64,000 nucleotides of DNA from Flagellimonas sp947499585 (GTDB taxonomy: Bacteria > Bacteroidota > Bacteroidia > Flavobacteriales > Flavobacteriaceae). Under the pieces are notes generated by a model. The model was given only the letters and a program-made list of their open reading frames with translations. It was not told the origin of the DNA and made no database searches. The translations under genes were made by a program, and so were the position numbers. The stretch's first letter is position 1. The number at the start of each line of letters is the position of its first letter. Of the stretch, positions 1 through 9,242 are shown piece by piece. Location of the stretch: positions 930,001 to 994,000 of the forward strand of contig NZ_CP138995.1 of assembly GCF_044596045.1 (NCBI RefSeq), read 5' to 3'.

Positions 1-1
1 T

Positions 2-421
2 GAGGATAAAGTATACAAGGCCGGAAATAAAAAATTAATTATTGAATACAAAGGGTATAAAATCTGTCCTTTAGTTTGCTATGATCTTCGGTTTCCTGTA
101 TGGGCCAGAAATGTGGAAGATTATGATGTGCTTATTTATGTTGCCAACTGGCCCAAACCACGCATTGCCGCTTGGGATACCTTGTTAAAAGCACGAGCCA
201 TAGAAAATATGTCCTATTGTATAGGGGTAAACAGAATTGGTTTGGACGGACTAGGATATGAATATTCTGGGCATTCAGCGGCCTATGATGTGTTAGGACA
301 CCAAATAGCGTACTCAGAGAAAGAAGAAATTCTATATGCAACCTTGGATAAAGATCATATACATTCCACTAGAAATAAATTAAAATTCTTGGAAGATAGG
401 GATCAATTTAATCTGTTATGA
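2..421 (+). CDS. Nitrilase/omega-amidase family hydrolase, C-terminal part (cut by window start)
   Basis: The frame is open from base 2, so the start lies outside the window and about 139 C-terminal residues are visible. Near residue 35 is the nitrilase nucleophile region, Cys followed by Tyr-Asp-Leu-Arg-Phe-Pro, then a typical ANWP(K)PR segment and an ENMSYCIGVNR stretch. Carbon-nitrogen hydrolases use a Glu-Lys-Cys triad; only the Cys part is inside the window. The sequence style is closest to the omega-amidase (YafV-like) subgroup, which hydrolyses 2-oxoglutaramate-type amides in the cytoplasm; the subgroup is an inference. It converges on the minus-strand lipoprotein gene and their 3' ends overlap by 14 bases. 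Confidence 0.88.
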   Translation, partial: EDKVYKAGNKKLIIEYKGYKICPLVCYDLRFPVWARNVEDYDVLIYVANWPKPRIAAWDTLLKARAIENMSYCIGVNRIGLDGLGYEYSGHSAAYDVLGHQIAYSEKEEILYATLDKDHIHSTRNKLKFLEDRDQFNLL

Positions 422-2027
422 TGAAGGTCTGCTCCAACTCCCAGTTAGCACGTACATCAATAACATCCGGATAGTAACTCACCTTTTCAGGCTGAAGTTT
501 TTTAAGATAGCTCCCGGTATCCCAAACACCATTCCCATTATCATCAAAAATAACACGAATCATATACTTTCCTGGTTCCAAATTATTAAACTCAAGAACC
601 TTGGGCACGGTTGCCAAAAGTTCACGTTGAGTTTCTCCCTGTTCATTGGTTAATTGTGCAATCAAAGGATAACGCACATTACCACTTATATTTACACTTA
701 AGTTTCCAAAATCAGCATAACTGCCCACAGAAAAACTATAATCCAAAGTGTCATTTACCATCCCAAAAAAATCAGTAATTGCTCCTGGGAAAAAAGCAAA
801 ACGATATCGTTGATTGGGCTCAACATCAAAATCAAAATCGAACTTGTTGTTTATAGAATCTCGAGTATAAGTATACGGAGCCAATAAAGAGTCATTGAGT
901 ACCAGGCCAACTTGGGTGGTATCTAAACGAACCAATGGGGTATTGCCAAGAACACTAAAACTTTCTTCAAAATTAAATTTGCCCCTAACGCTAGAACTAA
1001 GTGTTATGGAATCTAGCGGCAGTTTTCTTGTTTTAACAGTGAAAGTGTCAATTCTTTGAAGTTTTTCATTGCTTATTTTGAAAATAATGGAATCCAAGTC
1101 TGTTGGAGTAAGCCAATAATGCAATGTATCCTTTTCCCTGTCTTTTAATAGTACTGTTTTTACAGAATCCGGTAGATTGGTCAAAGTCTCAATTTTAATA
1201 TCTCTGTGGTCTCCCTGAAATCCAAATAAAATGTGGTTTTTGGCCACATAGCTAGGAACGGAAATATTATACCCCGGTTGTTCTAGAAACAGATTCAATA
1301 AATAGATAGAATCCGTTGGTATAGTGATTGTATCCTGTAAAAAACCAATTTTATCCTGTCTTTGGTCAAAGATGTTGTTTTTATTTACATCCTTGATCCC
1401 TACCATTGCATATTGACCAGCCTTAAGGTTTTTGAGTTCAAAAAACGGAAGACTATCCAGCGTATTTGTAATATAGTTGGGAGGGCTTTTATAAATAGTA
1501 GAATCCGTATAGGCCGTGTCTAGCTCATACAGCATTACACTTATAAATTCATCCGCTTTACGGTTAAAAGCATCTTTTACTGCTCCAGATACGGTTAAGG
1601 AATCTATATAGGAACCAGTTGAAAAAACATAGGTTAAAAAACTATTGGGATTACCTTCGTTATTATCAACAATACTTTGTCCAAAATTTAGTGTGTACGT
1701 CGTATTTTCTTTTAGCGTATCCTTCAGAATAACTTCAATGTACTTACTTGCCCCGCCTAGTGGTCTAACTTCAGGAAGATTTTTTAAAGGAGGTGATACA
1801 ATAAGCTGGTTTTGAACGTCTTCCAGTTTGATGAATTCATCAAAATACAAGCGTATTTTTTTAGCCTTAAAATTGGTGGAGAAATTCTCAGGCTCGGTAC
1901 GTAAGAGTTCCGGTGGAGTTTTATCTTCTGGCCCTCCTGTTGGGTTTCCCCTTTTAGCACATTGCCAAAGGGCCAAACCTATTAAGGTAAGAAAGATAAA
2001 GCTCAGTAGTTTTTTCAGGTATTGCAT
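408..2027 (-). CDS. Ig-like (Big_5) domain lipoprotein
   Basis: A protein of about 539 residues with a lipoprotein signal: a hydrophobic stretch, then Cys23 followed by charged residues. The segment from about residue 35 to 130 (TPPELLRTEPENFSTNF..., a YxxFDEFIK stretch, TTYTLNFG) is the bacterial Ig-like domain seen at the N-terminus of many Bacteroidota cell-envelope proteins. The remaining 400 residues look like beta-rich repeats with no catalytic motif. The ATG at 2027 is preferred because it places the signal peptide at the N-terminus; an upstream in-frame start would add ten unlikely residues. It is probably anchored in the outer membrane. Function unknown. Confidence 0.8.
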   Translation of the reverse strand: MQYLKKLLSFIFLTLIGLALWQCAKRGNPTGGPEDKTPPELLRTEPENFSTNFKAKKIRLYFDEFIKLEDVQNQLIVSPPLKNLPEVRPLGGASKYIEVILKDTLKENTTYTLNFGQSIVDNNEGNPNSFLTYVFSTGSYIDSLTVSGAVKDAFNRKADEFISVMLYELDTAYTDSTIYKSPPNYITNTLDSLPFFELKNLKAGQYAMVGIKDVNKNNIFDQRQDKIGFLQDTITIPTDSIYLLNLFLEQPGYNISVPSYVAKNHILFGFQGDHRDIKIETLTNLPDSVKTVLLKDREKDTLHYWLTPTDLDSIIFKISNEKLQRIDTFTVKTRKLPLDSITLSSSVRGKFNFEESFSVLGNTPLVRLDTTQVGLVLNDSLLAPYTYTRDSINNKFDFDFDVEPNQRYRFAFFPGAITDFFGMVNDTLDYSFSVGSYADFGNLSVNISGNVRYPLIAQLTNEQGETQRELLATVPKVLEFNNLEPGKYMIRVIFDDNGNGVWDTGSYLKKLQPEKVSYYPDVIDVRANWELEQTFIITD

Positions 2028-2098
2028 GTTAAAAACTAGTCTGGAACAAAGAAACAACTAATTTAAAAATTGAAAACAAGCATTAATAAAATTTAACC

Positions 2099-2803
2099 TC
2101 ATGGAACCACAGCAATACTAAGGACAGAAATATCAATATTTCCAATTTGATGAAGTTTTTTTGCACAAGCTTCTATTGTAGCACCTGTGGTGATAACATC
2201 ATCAACCAATAAAATATGGCTAAAATTAAATTTGGAAGAAGCATTCAACTGAAAAACTTCTTTTGTATTCTCCCAACGTAATTGTCTATCCTTTTTTGTC
2301 TGTGTTTTGGTATTAATGATTTTAGTAAGCACATCATCCCTATATTCTGCATGGATAGATGCTGCAATGTTTTTGGCAAACAACGCTACTTGGTTATACC
2401 CTCTTTTCTTTATCTTTTTTGGGTGCAACGGTACTGGAATTACAACATCAACATTTTGTAGCACCTTCTCATCTTTTAAAAGGGCACCATACCAATCCCC
2501 AAAAAATGCTCCAATTTGCTCCTGATTTCTATATTTTAAATGATGTAAGAGGTTTTTAACAACACCATTTTTGGTAAAAAACACGAAAGAAGCTGCCTTT
2601 TTTATAGGAATTCTCCCATAAAATATAAGGTCTACGGTATTCTCATCGGCATAGTTGTAATCGGTGAGTGGTAATTCATGTCGACAAACGGTACACAAAA
2701 TGCTTTCTCCTCTGGATAATTGTGCATTACAACCAAAACAGACCAATGGCAATAGGATGTTATTAATATCGTTTAGTATCTTAGCCAACCTTTTTATATT
2801 CAA
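2099..2803 (-). CDS. comF: ComF family phosphoribosyltransferase-like protein
   Basis: 234 residues. The N-terminus has two Cys-x2-Cys pairs (CFGC and CTVC), a small zinc-ribbon typical of ComF. The C-terminal half carries the PRPP-binding loop VDDVITTGAT (about residue 196-205). ComF proteins act in DNA uptake or in recombination downstream of it; whether this organism is transformable is unknown. It lies 71 bases upstream of the lipoprotein gene on the same strand and is divergent from the coiled-coil membrane protein gene. Confidence 0.88.
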   Translation of the reverse strand: MNIKRLAKILNDINNILLPLVCFGCNAQLSRGESILCTVCRHELPLTDYNYADENTVDLIFYGRIPIKKAASFVFFTKNGVVKNLLHHLKYRNQEQIGAFFGDWYGALLKDEKVLQNVDVVIPVPLHPKKIKKRGYNQVALFAKNIAASIHAEYRDDVLTKIINTKTQTKKDRQLRWENTKEVFQLNASSKFNFSHILLVDDVITTGATIEACAKKLHQIGNIDISVLSIAVVP

Positions 2804-2836
2804 ATCTTATTACATATTATAGTAGTGTATTAACCC

Positions 2837-3733
2837 ATGGATGCCCAGGATAACAATTTCAACTACAAGATTATTTTTGCAGCACTAGTTGCTGTAATTG
2901 TGGGTATTCTCATAGCCTTCTACTACAGTTATGCGCAGTCAAAAAATCAAATGTCTTTTTTAGAGCAGGGAAAATCTCTTTTGGTGAAGGATTTAACGCT
3001 CATGAAAGCAGAGGTAGATCGATTGTCTGGACTTAATGAGGTTAATGATATTGAGTTGCAAACTTCAAGATTCAAGGTACAACAATTATTGGATTCCGTA
3101 GGCCGTCTGAATTTCAGTATTACTAAATTAAAAGAGACTCGTAAAGAGCTTCGTATGCTTGAGATCAAGTTTGATAGCTTGAAACTAAAGAACAACTTTC
3201 TCAGATACAACAACAGCTTATTGGCAAGCAGGTTTGAAGAAACGCGAAAGCAGTTGGAAGATGCAAGGGGAAGAGCAAACAATATGGAACAGGCCGAGTC
3301 TTTATTGCGAGAAACCAATAAAGAACTTAGCAGAGAGCTTAAAATTAAAAGCTACTTAAAACTGCAAGATGCTGAGGGCAGTGGGTTTAGATTAAGAGCA
3401 GGAAGACCTTTGAAAACCAATAAGGCATCCACAATAGAAAAATTAAGAGGCTGCGTCACCATTTTAAGTGATGAAACTGAAGATGGCGATGTAAAAGTGC
3501 TTTATCTACAATTCTTAGGCCCTGACATGGCCGTTATAGAAGATAATGCCAGTACTATTTCGGTTAGTGGTAATACCTACAGCAAAAAAGTAGAAATCGT
3601 TTACACGGGAAAAGAGATCAGCGTTTGTGATGCTATTACAGTTCCAGAAGCGTCCTTGCAAGAAGGAATTTACACCCTTAATGTTTTTGAGGACGAAAGA
3701 CTTCTTGCTTCTACAGAATTTCAGCTGAAATAA
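2837..3733 (+). CDS. Conserved membrane-anchored coiled-coil protein
   Basis: 298 residues. One transmembrane helix lies near the N-terminus (about residues 11-30). A long charged coiled-coil region with many Leu/Glu/Lys/Arg heptads runs from about 35 to 175, followed by a globular beta-rich C-terminal domain. No enzymatic motif was seen. The topology suggests an inner-membrane protein with a periplasmic rod and head. It sits just upstream of glyS with a 36-base gap. I do not recognise a function. Confidence 0.75.
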   Translation: MDAQDNNFNYKIIFAALVAVIVGILIAFYYSYAQSKNQMSFLEQGKSLLVKDLTLMKAEVDRLSGLNEVNDIELQTSRFKVQQLLDSVGRLNFSITKLKETRKELRMLEIKFDSLKLKNNFLRYNNSLLASRFEETRKQLEDARGRANNMEQAESLLRETNKELSRELKIKSYLKLQDAEGSGFRLRAGRPLKTNKASTIEKLRGCVTILSDETEDGDVKVLYLQFLGPDMAVIEDNASTISVSGNTYSKKVEIVYTGKEISVCDAITVPEASLQEGIYTLNVFEDERLLASTEFQLK

Positions 3734-3757
3734 ACCTCTTCTTTTGGGGTAAAATTC

Positions 3758-3765
3758 TATTTTTG
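3758..3765 (+). promoter_or_regulatory. -7 promoter element (TATTTTTG) 4 nt before glyS
   Basis: The sequence matches the Bacteroidota -7 consensus TAnnTTTG. Its last G is only four bases before the glyS ATG at 3770, so transcription from it would start at or next to the start codon and give a leaderless mRNA. A clear TTG at the usual -33 spacing is not obvious, so this is a motif match only. Confidence 0.45.
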
Positions 3766-3769
3766 CCCA

Positions 3770-5311
3770 ATGGCAAATCAGGAAGACATTTTTAAGAAAG
3801 TTATCTCTCATGCAAAGGAATATGGATATGTGTTTCAATCCAGTGAGATTTACGATGGACTCAGTGCAGTGTATGACTATGCGCAGAATGGAGCTGAGCT
3901 AAAGAAGAATATTCGTGAATATTGGTGGCAGGCCATGGTGCAGCTCAATGACAATATTGTTGGGATTGATGCAGCCATTTTTATGCATCCTACCACCTGG
4001 AAGGCATCTGGGCACGTTGATGCTTTTAACGACCCACTTATAGACAACAAAGACTCCAAAAAAAGATATCGCGCAGATGTTTTGGTTGAAGATCATGTAG
4101 CCAAGATAGAAGCTAAAATAGATAAGGAAGTTGCTAAAGCGGCCAAACGTTTTGGTGAAAGTTTTGATAAGAAGCAATTTTTAGAGACCAACCAGCGAGT
4201 GGTTGACTACAAAACAAAGGGAGATGGAATTCTAAAGCGCTTGGGCAAGTCCTTGGAAAATGAAGACTTAGCTGATGTAAAAGCTCTGATTGAAGAATTG
4301 GAAATTGCCTGTCCACTTTCAGGTTCTAAAAACTGGACAGATGTTAAGCAATTTAACTTAATGTTTGGTACTAAGTTGGGGGCTTCTGCAGATAGTGCAA
4401 TGGACCTTTACCTTCGCCCGGAAACAGCTCAAGGTATTTTTGTCAACTTTTTAAATGTTCAGAAGACAGGCCGAATGAAGATTCCCTTCGGTATCGCCCA
4501 AACAGGGAAAGCATTCAGGAATGAGATTGTTGCACGGCAGTTTATTTTCCGTATGAGAGAGTTTGAACAGATGGAAATGCAATTCTTCATCAAACCAGGT
4601 ACGCAACAGGAATGGTATGAAAAATGGAAAGAAAAGCGAATGAACTGGCACCTATCGTTAGGTATGGGAGAAGATAATTATCGTTTTCATGACCATGAAA
4701 AACTAGCACATTATGCGGACGCTGCTGCTGATATTGAGTTTAAGTTCCCTTTCGGATTTAAAGAATTGGAAGGTATTCATTCCCGTACTGATTTTGATTT
4801 GAGCCAGCATGAAAAATTTTCAGGCAAAAAACTACAATATTTTGATCCAGAACTTAATGAAAGTTATGTTCCCTATGTCTTGGAAACTTCAATAGGGTTA
4901 GATCGTATGTTTTTAGCTGTATTCTCTAACTCTTTAAAAGAAGAAGAACTGGAAAATGGAACAACGAGGACCGTTCTTAAACTTCCAGCAGTATTGGCAC
5001 CGACTAAAGCAGCAATTCTGCCTCTTCTAAAACGAGATGGCTTACCAGAAGTTGCTCATAAACTTGTTGACGAGCTCAAATGGGATTTTAATGTGGTCTA
5101 TGATGAAAAAGATGCGGTGGGGCGTCGTTACCGTCGTCAAGATGCGGCTGGTACTCCATTCTGTATTACAGTGGATCATCAAACCTTAGAAGATGATACA
5201 GTTACTATCCGTCATAGAGATACTATGGAGCAACAACGTGTGTCATTATCAGAAGTAAAAGAAATTATTACAAAGGAGGTTGATATGCGATACTGGTTAC
5301 AACGTATTTAA
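3770..5311 (+). CDS. glyS: Glycine--tRNA ligase
   Basis: 513 residues, the length of the single-chain alpha2-type class II glycyl-tRNA synthetase. It charges tRNA-Gly with glycine in the cytoplasm. Visible features are the N-terminal motif 1 region with WW and DAAIFMHPTTWKASGHV, the RPETAQGIFVNF motif near residue 205, a class II motif 2 region (FRNEIVARQFIFRMREFEQMEMQ) and a C-terminal anticodon-binding domain ending near the stop. The start at 3770 agrees with the -7 element directly in front. It converges on fhs with a 21-base gap. Confidence 0.97.
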   Translation: MANQEDIFKKVISHAKEYGYVFQSSEIYDGLSAVYDYAQNGAELKKNIREYWWQAMVQLNDNIVGIDAAIFMHPTTWKASGHVDAFNDPLIDNKDSKKRYRADVLVEDHVAKIEAKIDKEVAKAAKRFGESFDKKQFLETNQRVVDYKTKGDGILKRLGKSLENEDLADVKALIEELEIACPLSGSKNWTDVKQFNLMFGTKLGASADSAMDLYLRPETAQGIFVNFLNVQKTGRMKIPFGIAQTGKAFRNEIVARQFIFRMREFEQMEMQFFIKPGTQQEWYEKWKEKRMNWHLSLGMGEDNYRFHDHEKLAHYADAAADIEFKFPFGFKELEGIHSRTDFDLSQHEKFSGKKLQYFDPELNESYVPYVLETSIGLDRMFLAVFSNSLKEEELENGTTRTVLKLPAVLAPTKAAILPLLKRDGLPEVAHKLVDELKWDFNVVYDEKDAVGRRYRRQDAAGTPFCITVDHQTLEDDTVTIRHRDTMEQQRVSLSEVKEIITKEVDMRYWLQRI

Positions 5312-5332
5312 TCAAGCGAGTTATCCTGTAAG

Positions 5333-7000
5333 CTAAAACAAGCCGGTGATTTCACCATCCTCATTAACGTCAATACCTTCAGATGAGGGGCGTGCGGGTA
5401 AGCCTGGCATTCGCATGATATCACCTGTAATTGGGACCAAAAAACCGGCACCTACAGCTATTTCAATCTCTCTAACGGTAATAATAAAGTCTTTTGGTCG
5501 TCCCAAAAGTTTAGGATTATCCGATAGCGATTTTTGGGTCTTTGCAATACAAACAGGTAAATGGTCTAAGCCCAAATCGGAAATTTTCCGCAAATGTGCT
5601 TTCGCTTTTGAAGTATAATCTACATGCTCCGCACCATAGATTTCGGTGGCAATTGTGCTAATTTTATCCATAACACTAGAAGTCCAATCATACAAAGGTT
5701 TAAAATCTGAAGCATTGGACTCCACCACATCAATGACATGTTGTGCCAACTCCTCAGCGCCTTCCCCACCTTTGGCCCAAACTTCGGCCAAGGCCACTCG
5801 AACACCTTTAGATGAAGCCAGTTCTTTGATAACCTCAATTTCGGCATCCGTATCGGTAACAAACTTGTTAATGGCAATCACAGGAACTATATTGAATTTG
5901 GCAATATTTTCCAGATGCTTTTCCAAATTGGGCAGTCCTTTTTTAAGTGCTTCCACATTGGGCTCTGTCAGCGATTTAATATCCGCTCCGCCATGATATT
6001 TAAGAGCACGTATGGTAGCAGTAAGCACCACGACTTCGGGTTTTAAACCAGCACTTTGGCATTTAATATCAAAGAATTTTTCAGCGCCTAGGTCAAAGCC
6101 AAAACCAGCTTCGGTAACCGTGTAGTCAGAATAGGACATACCCATTCGTGTGGCGATTACGGAGTTGGTTCCTTGCGCAATATTGGCAAACGGCCCTCCA
6201 TGGATGATTGCAGGATTCCCTTCTATGGTTTGCACCAAATTGGGTTTGATAGCATCTTTAAGCAATGCGGTCATGGCGCCTTCGGCTTTTAAGTCTTTGG
6301 CATAAATGGGATTTTTATCAAACGTATAGCCAATAAAAATGTTTCCTAGCCGCTCTTTTAGATCACTTAGGTTTTCAGCCAAACAAAGAATGGCCATGAT
6401 TTCAGATGCCGCAGTAATATCAAAACCCGTTTCCCTGGGCACACCAGATGCGGTTCCGCCCAAGCCCACAATAACATGTCGTAGAGAACGGTCGTTCATA
6501 TCCATAACTCGTTTCCAGCCAATGGTCCGTGGATCTAAGCGCAAAGACCTTGTCTTACTTTGAATATTGTTATCAACTACAGCGGACAAGAGGTTATGGG
6601 CTTTTTCAATAGCGGCAAAATCACCAGTAAAGTGAAGATTAATATCTTCCATGGGGAGTACTTGCGAATACCCACCACCAGTGGCACCACCTTTTATTCC
6701 AAAGACCGGTCCCAAAGAAGGTTCCCGTAAAACCACTGTAGTCTTTTTGTTTAATCGATTTAGGCCCTCGGTCAGTCCAATGGACATAGTTGTTTTTCCT
6801 TCTCCCGCTGGTGTTGGGGAAATGGCTGAAACCAGAATAAGATGACTTTTGTCCGCACTCTTTTTGTCGATTGCCTGCAATGGGATCTTGGCCTTATACT
6901 TCCCATACATTTCAATGGTGTCCGGATCTACTCCAAATTTTTTTGCAATTGTTGAAATGGGTTGAAGTGTGATGCCTTTGGCAATTTGCAGATCGGTCAT
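5333..7000 (-). CDS. fhs: Formate--tetrahydrofolate ligase
   Basis: 555 residues, the usual length for this enzyme. It makes 10-formyl-THF from formate, THF and ATP and feeds one-carbon metabolism. The P-loop TPAGEGKTT lies near residue 62-71. Typical family stretches are LREPSLGPVFGIKGGA, a GGPFANIAQG nucleotide/formate-site segment and a C-terminal GEIMxMPGLP-like stretch written here as GDIMRMPGLPARPS. It stands alone on the minus strand between glyS and the thioesterase-like gene. Confidence 0.97.
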   Translation of the reverse strand: MTDLQIAKGITLQPISTIAKKFGVDPDTIEMYGKYKAKIPLQAIDKKSADKSHLILVSAISPTPAGEGKTTMSIGLTEGLNRLNKKTTVVLREPSLGPVFGIKGGATGGGYSQVLPMEDINLHFTGDFAAIEKAHNLLSAVVDNNIQSKTRSLRLDPRTIGWKRVMDMNDRSLRHVIVGLGGTASGVPRETGFDITAASEIMAILCLAENLSDLKERLGNIFIGYTFDKNPIYAKDLKAEGAMTALLKDAIKPNLVQTIEGNPAIIHGGPFANIAQGTNSVIATRMGMSYSDYTVTEAGFGFDLGAEKFFDIKCQSAGLKPEVVVLTATIRALKYHGGADIKSLTEPNVEALKKGLPNLEKHLENIAKFNIVPVIAINKFVTDTDAEIEVIKELASSKGVRVALAEVWAKGGEGAEELAQHVIDVVESNASDFKPLYDWTSSVMDKISTIATEIYGAEHVDYTSKAKAHLRKISDLGLDHLPVCIAKTQKSLSDNPKLLGRPKDFIITVREIEIAVGAGFLVPITGDIMRMPGLPARPSSEGIDVNEDGEITGLF

Positions 7001-7084
7001 TGAAAAGATGTTTTGAGTTAATTCCGAAGGCTTAAAAAAAAACTCCGTTTTATGACATACAATATACTATAATCATGTGATTAT

Positions 7085-7609
7085 TTAATCTCGTTTGTTT
7101 CCTCTTTTCTTTTTAAAATAGGTTTTATCCGCTATATAAATGGTTTTCTTAACCTGACAATACACTATGGTTTGATCCTGATTGGTGAGTGAGGTGGTTT
7201 TAAGAATTTCCATCTCGTTTTGGAGCGCAATCTGATTTCTAATTTTTTCCAATTCTTCCAAGGTATACGTAAAATGGGCATAGAGATTTTCCTTTGCCGG
7301 ACGTTTAAAGAACACCTCTGCAGATTTGTCCCAAACCACAAAGTCGGTACCAAGCAAATTGATCAATTGTACCATAGGAATTGGATCCACCGCAGAAAAC
7401 ATACTACCTCCAAAAATAGAATTGACATAGTTCCTGTTCTTGTAAGTAATAGGGAGTTTTATAGTAATACTTAATAAATCTTCTGAAACATGGATTATTC
7501 TCCCCGTACTTCTACGGTACATAGGGGATAGGTTGAACCCATATTTAAAGAGCGTATGCTTTTTTATAAACTTGGCGCCTACTTCTGCTAAATTTTGATA
7601 CAGTGACAT
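7085..7609 (-). CDS. DUF4442 hotdog-fold, thioesterase-like protein
   Basis: 174 residues. The central part (NRNYVNSIFGGSMFSAVDP) resembles the hotdog-fold helix and loop of DUF4442/YiiD-type thioesterase-like proteins. No signal peptide was seen, so it is probably cytoplasmic. Its start is 8 bases downstream of the stop of the DUF1287 gene on the same strand, so the two are likely cotranscribed. The substrate is unknown. Confidence 0.75.
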   Translation of the reverse strand: MSLYQNLAEVGAKFIKKHTLFKYGFNLSPMYRRSTGRIIHVSEDLLSITIKLPITYKNRNYVNSIFGGSMFSAVDPIPMVQLINLLGTDFVVWDKSAEVFFKRPAKENLYAHFTYTLEELEKIRNQIALQNEMEILKTTSLTNQDQTIVYCQVKKTIYIADKTYFKKKRGNKRD

Positions 7610-7617
7610 ACAGTTTT

Positions 7618-8214
7618 CTAATTAGTGGGTTGAACGCGTATAAAGCGATAATGACCAATAATCTTAAAGTCAAAAAGCATGTCTTCCATAACCTGGCCAC
7701 TTCCAATATTATGGACGATCAAATTCCGTTTGTTATCGCTTGATTTTTTATTTACAACAATACCAATATGGGTAATGGCACCTCTTAGATTCCAACACAC
7801 AACGTCTCCCGGAAGATAGTCCTCAGCATTGGTTGATATTGGTTTTTCTGCACCTCTGCGTTTAAAGAAGGTCATTAGATTGGGTACCCTTCTATGGTCA
7901 ATGTTTTTATCCGTAGTGCCAAGGCCCCAAATTTTTGGATAAAGATTAAAATTGGCCTTCATATCCTCGTGGACCAGTTGTTGGAGGTCAACACCTACTT
8001 TTCGATAGGCTCTAATTATAACATCAGTACAGACACCTTTGTTACTTGGGACATCTCCATTGGGATAGTCAATGGAAAAATAACTTGGGTCATAGGTTAC
8101 GTCCTGTTTTGTTAATTCCAGAGCACTGTCGACCAAATCAACTTCTTCAATTACGGTTTGGGACCAAACAATATTGCAGAGGAATAATAGCAGTATCAAA
8201 AGTGTTCTTTTCAT
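7618..8214 (-). CDS. DUF1287 secreted protein (NlpC/P60-like fold)
   Basis: About 198 residues from the ATG at 8214, chosen because it begins a clean signal peptide ending near WSQ. The mature part contains the DUF1287 hallmarks: a Cys in the GVCTDVIIRAYR segment, DHRRVPNLMTFF, LPGDVVCWNL and THIGIVV. The Cys plus the THIG His match the catalytic Cys-His of NlpC/P60-type hydrolases, so action on a peptidoglycan or other amide bond is possible but unproven. It lies upstream of the DUF4442 gene in the same operon. Confidence 0.85.
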   Translation of the reverse strand: MKRTLLILLLFLCNIVWSQTVIEEVDLVDSALELTKQDVTYDPSYFSIDYPNGDVPSNKGVCTDVIIRAYRKVGVDLQQLVHEDMKANFNLYPKIWGLGTTDKNIDHRRVPNLMTFFKRRGAEKPISTNAEDYLPGDVVCWNLRGAITHIGIVVNKKSSDNKRNLIVHNIGSGQVMEDMLFDFKIIGHYRFIRVQPTN

Positions 8215-8263
8215 AGGCCTTATAAATGCTAAGATAACAAGCAAAGTAGTAAGAGGTTACACT

Positions 8264-8416
8264 TTAACGTTGGGTTATGAATAGGGGATTGTTTATAAAC
8301 CCCCTGGTTATGTCATCTACCAACTTGTGATAATTGGTACACCTGCTCTCCCATTCCTCAACCAAATGCTGACATTGGGCTTCATTTTTCTCAGCCATGT
8401 CAATATAGCTTTGCAT
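8264..8416 (-). CDS. Small hypothetical protein, 50 residues
   Basis: A short open frame beginning MQSYIDMAEKNEAQ and ending at a TAA. It starts 9 bases after the stop of the DUF1801 gene on the same strand, which suggests translational coupling. The product is charged and mostly helical (Glu/Lys/His rich, Cys at 15 and 26) with no signal peptide. Support is its position and coding-like composition only; no family recognised. Confidence 0.45.
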   Translation of the reverse strand: MQSYIDMAEKNEAQCQHLVEEWESRCTNYHKLVDDITRGFINNPLFITQR

Positions 8417-8425
8417 GGTGCTTAA

Positions 8426-8854
8426 TTATAATCCTAATAATGGAAGGTGTTTTATACTGTGATAGGTCAACGCTGCTTTTATGCATTGTTTTAGTTCCGC
8501 TTCTGGAAGTTTGTCATCCAACTGAAAAACGATGGCTCGGTTTTTTTCAAAAGTAAACAAGTCCTTAAACACGGTTCTGAACGAGGGCACCAATTGGCTT
8601 GTGCATTTAAAATAGAGTGCGTATTGGTTTGGCGCTTTGGATTTCCAATCCATGCGTAGGGTGCTTCCTTTTTTAGCCAAATAACTGGGCTCTCCCCATT
8701 TGAGCGTTTCTTCTAAAGACTTGATTTCACCTACTTCCGTTGCCACTTCTAAAACCAAGGCACGTAGACGTTCCATTTGCTTTTGAACGGTATCAGGATA
8801 GCGATTAAAAACTGCTTTTACCTCAGGGTTGGATTGTAGTTGTATTGTTTTCAT
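8426..8854 (-). CDS. DUF1801 domain protein
   Basis: 142 residues. The GEPSYL segment with a preceding LKWG is the recognisable core of DUF1801 (YdhG-like) proteins, followed by a Phe-rich region (YALYFKCTSQ). No signal peptide or membrane segment. The family is small and cytoplasmic with no agreed function. The 50-residue gene follows it closely. Confidence 0.8.
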   Translation of the reverse strand: MKTIQLQSNPEVKAVFNRYPDTVQKQMERLRALVLEVATEVGEIKSLEETLKWGEPSYLAKKGSTLRMDWKSKAPNQYALYFKCTSQLVPSFRTVFKDLFTFEKNRAIVFQLDDKLPEAELKQCIKAALTYHSIKHLPLLGL

Positions 8855-9242
8855 TTTGAATTCACCAAAATACCAATAATTTGTATTGGTACGAAAAGCT
8901 ACGGCTAAGAATTGCTCTTTTATGTAAAAGGTAATTCTTTTGAAAGCGCAAAATATAGGATGTGGTGACGGTTTTGTGTATGAGAATTTTCCGTAGGAAA
9001 ATCACATGTGGAAAATTGCAACTATCTTTACCATAGTATTATTCATCTGTTGATATTAATTATCCCTTCGCACAACTTTAGCGAATTGCTGAGGCTTTCT
9101 TTTTTGAGCCCTTATTTTGATCAATGAAACTCTAGTGGCCAACTTAATGCCTGATTGCTAGTAAGTAACTATCTAATAGTGATTTTAATCTTACGCATTG
9201 CTCATGTCATTACTCTGCAATTCGTTTCAATTCAAAAAAAAA
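8855..9242. other. 388-bp intergenic region with an attC-like fragment
   Basis: No convincing gene is present between the divergent DUF1801 gene and the ornithine-synthase homologue. Bases 8968-8982 read ACGGTTTTGTGTATG, identical to the left end of the attC-like site at 19180-19194. They are followed by a small hairpin (GA-TTTTCC-GTA-GGAAAA-TC, 8983-9003). No partner arm is seen downstream, so this looks like half of a degraded cassette site. A run of nine A residues precedes the ATG at 9243. Confidence 0.5.

Noticed and set aside
5346..5996. Plus-strand open frames inside the formate-THF ligase gene
   Set aside because: They are antisense shadows of a clearly coding minus-strand gene with all family motifs, and their translations have no recognisable features.
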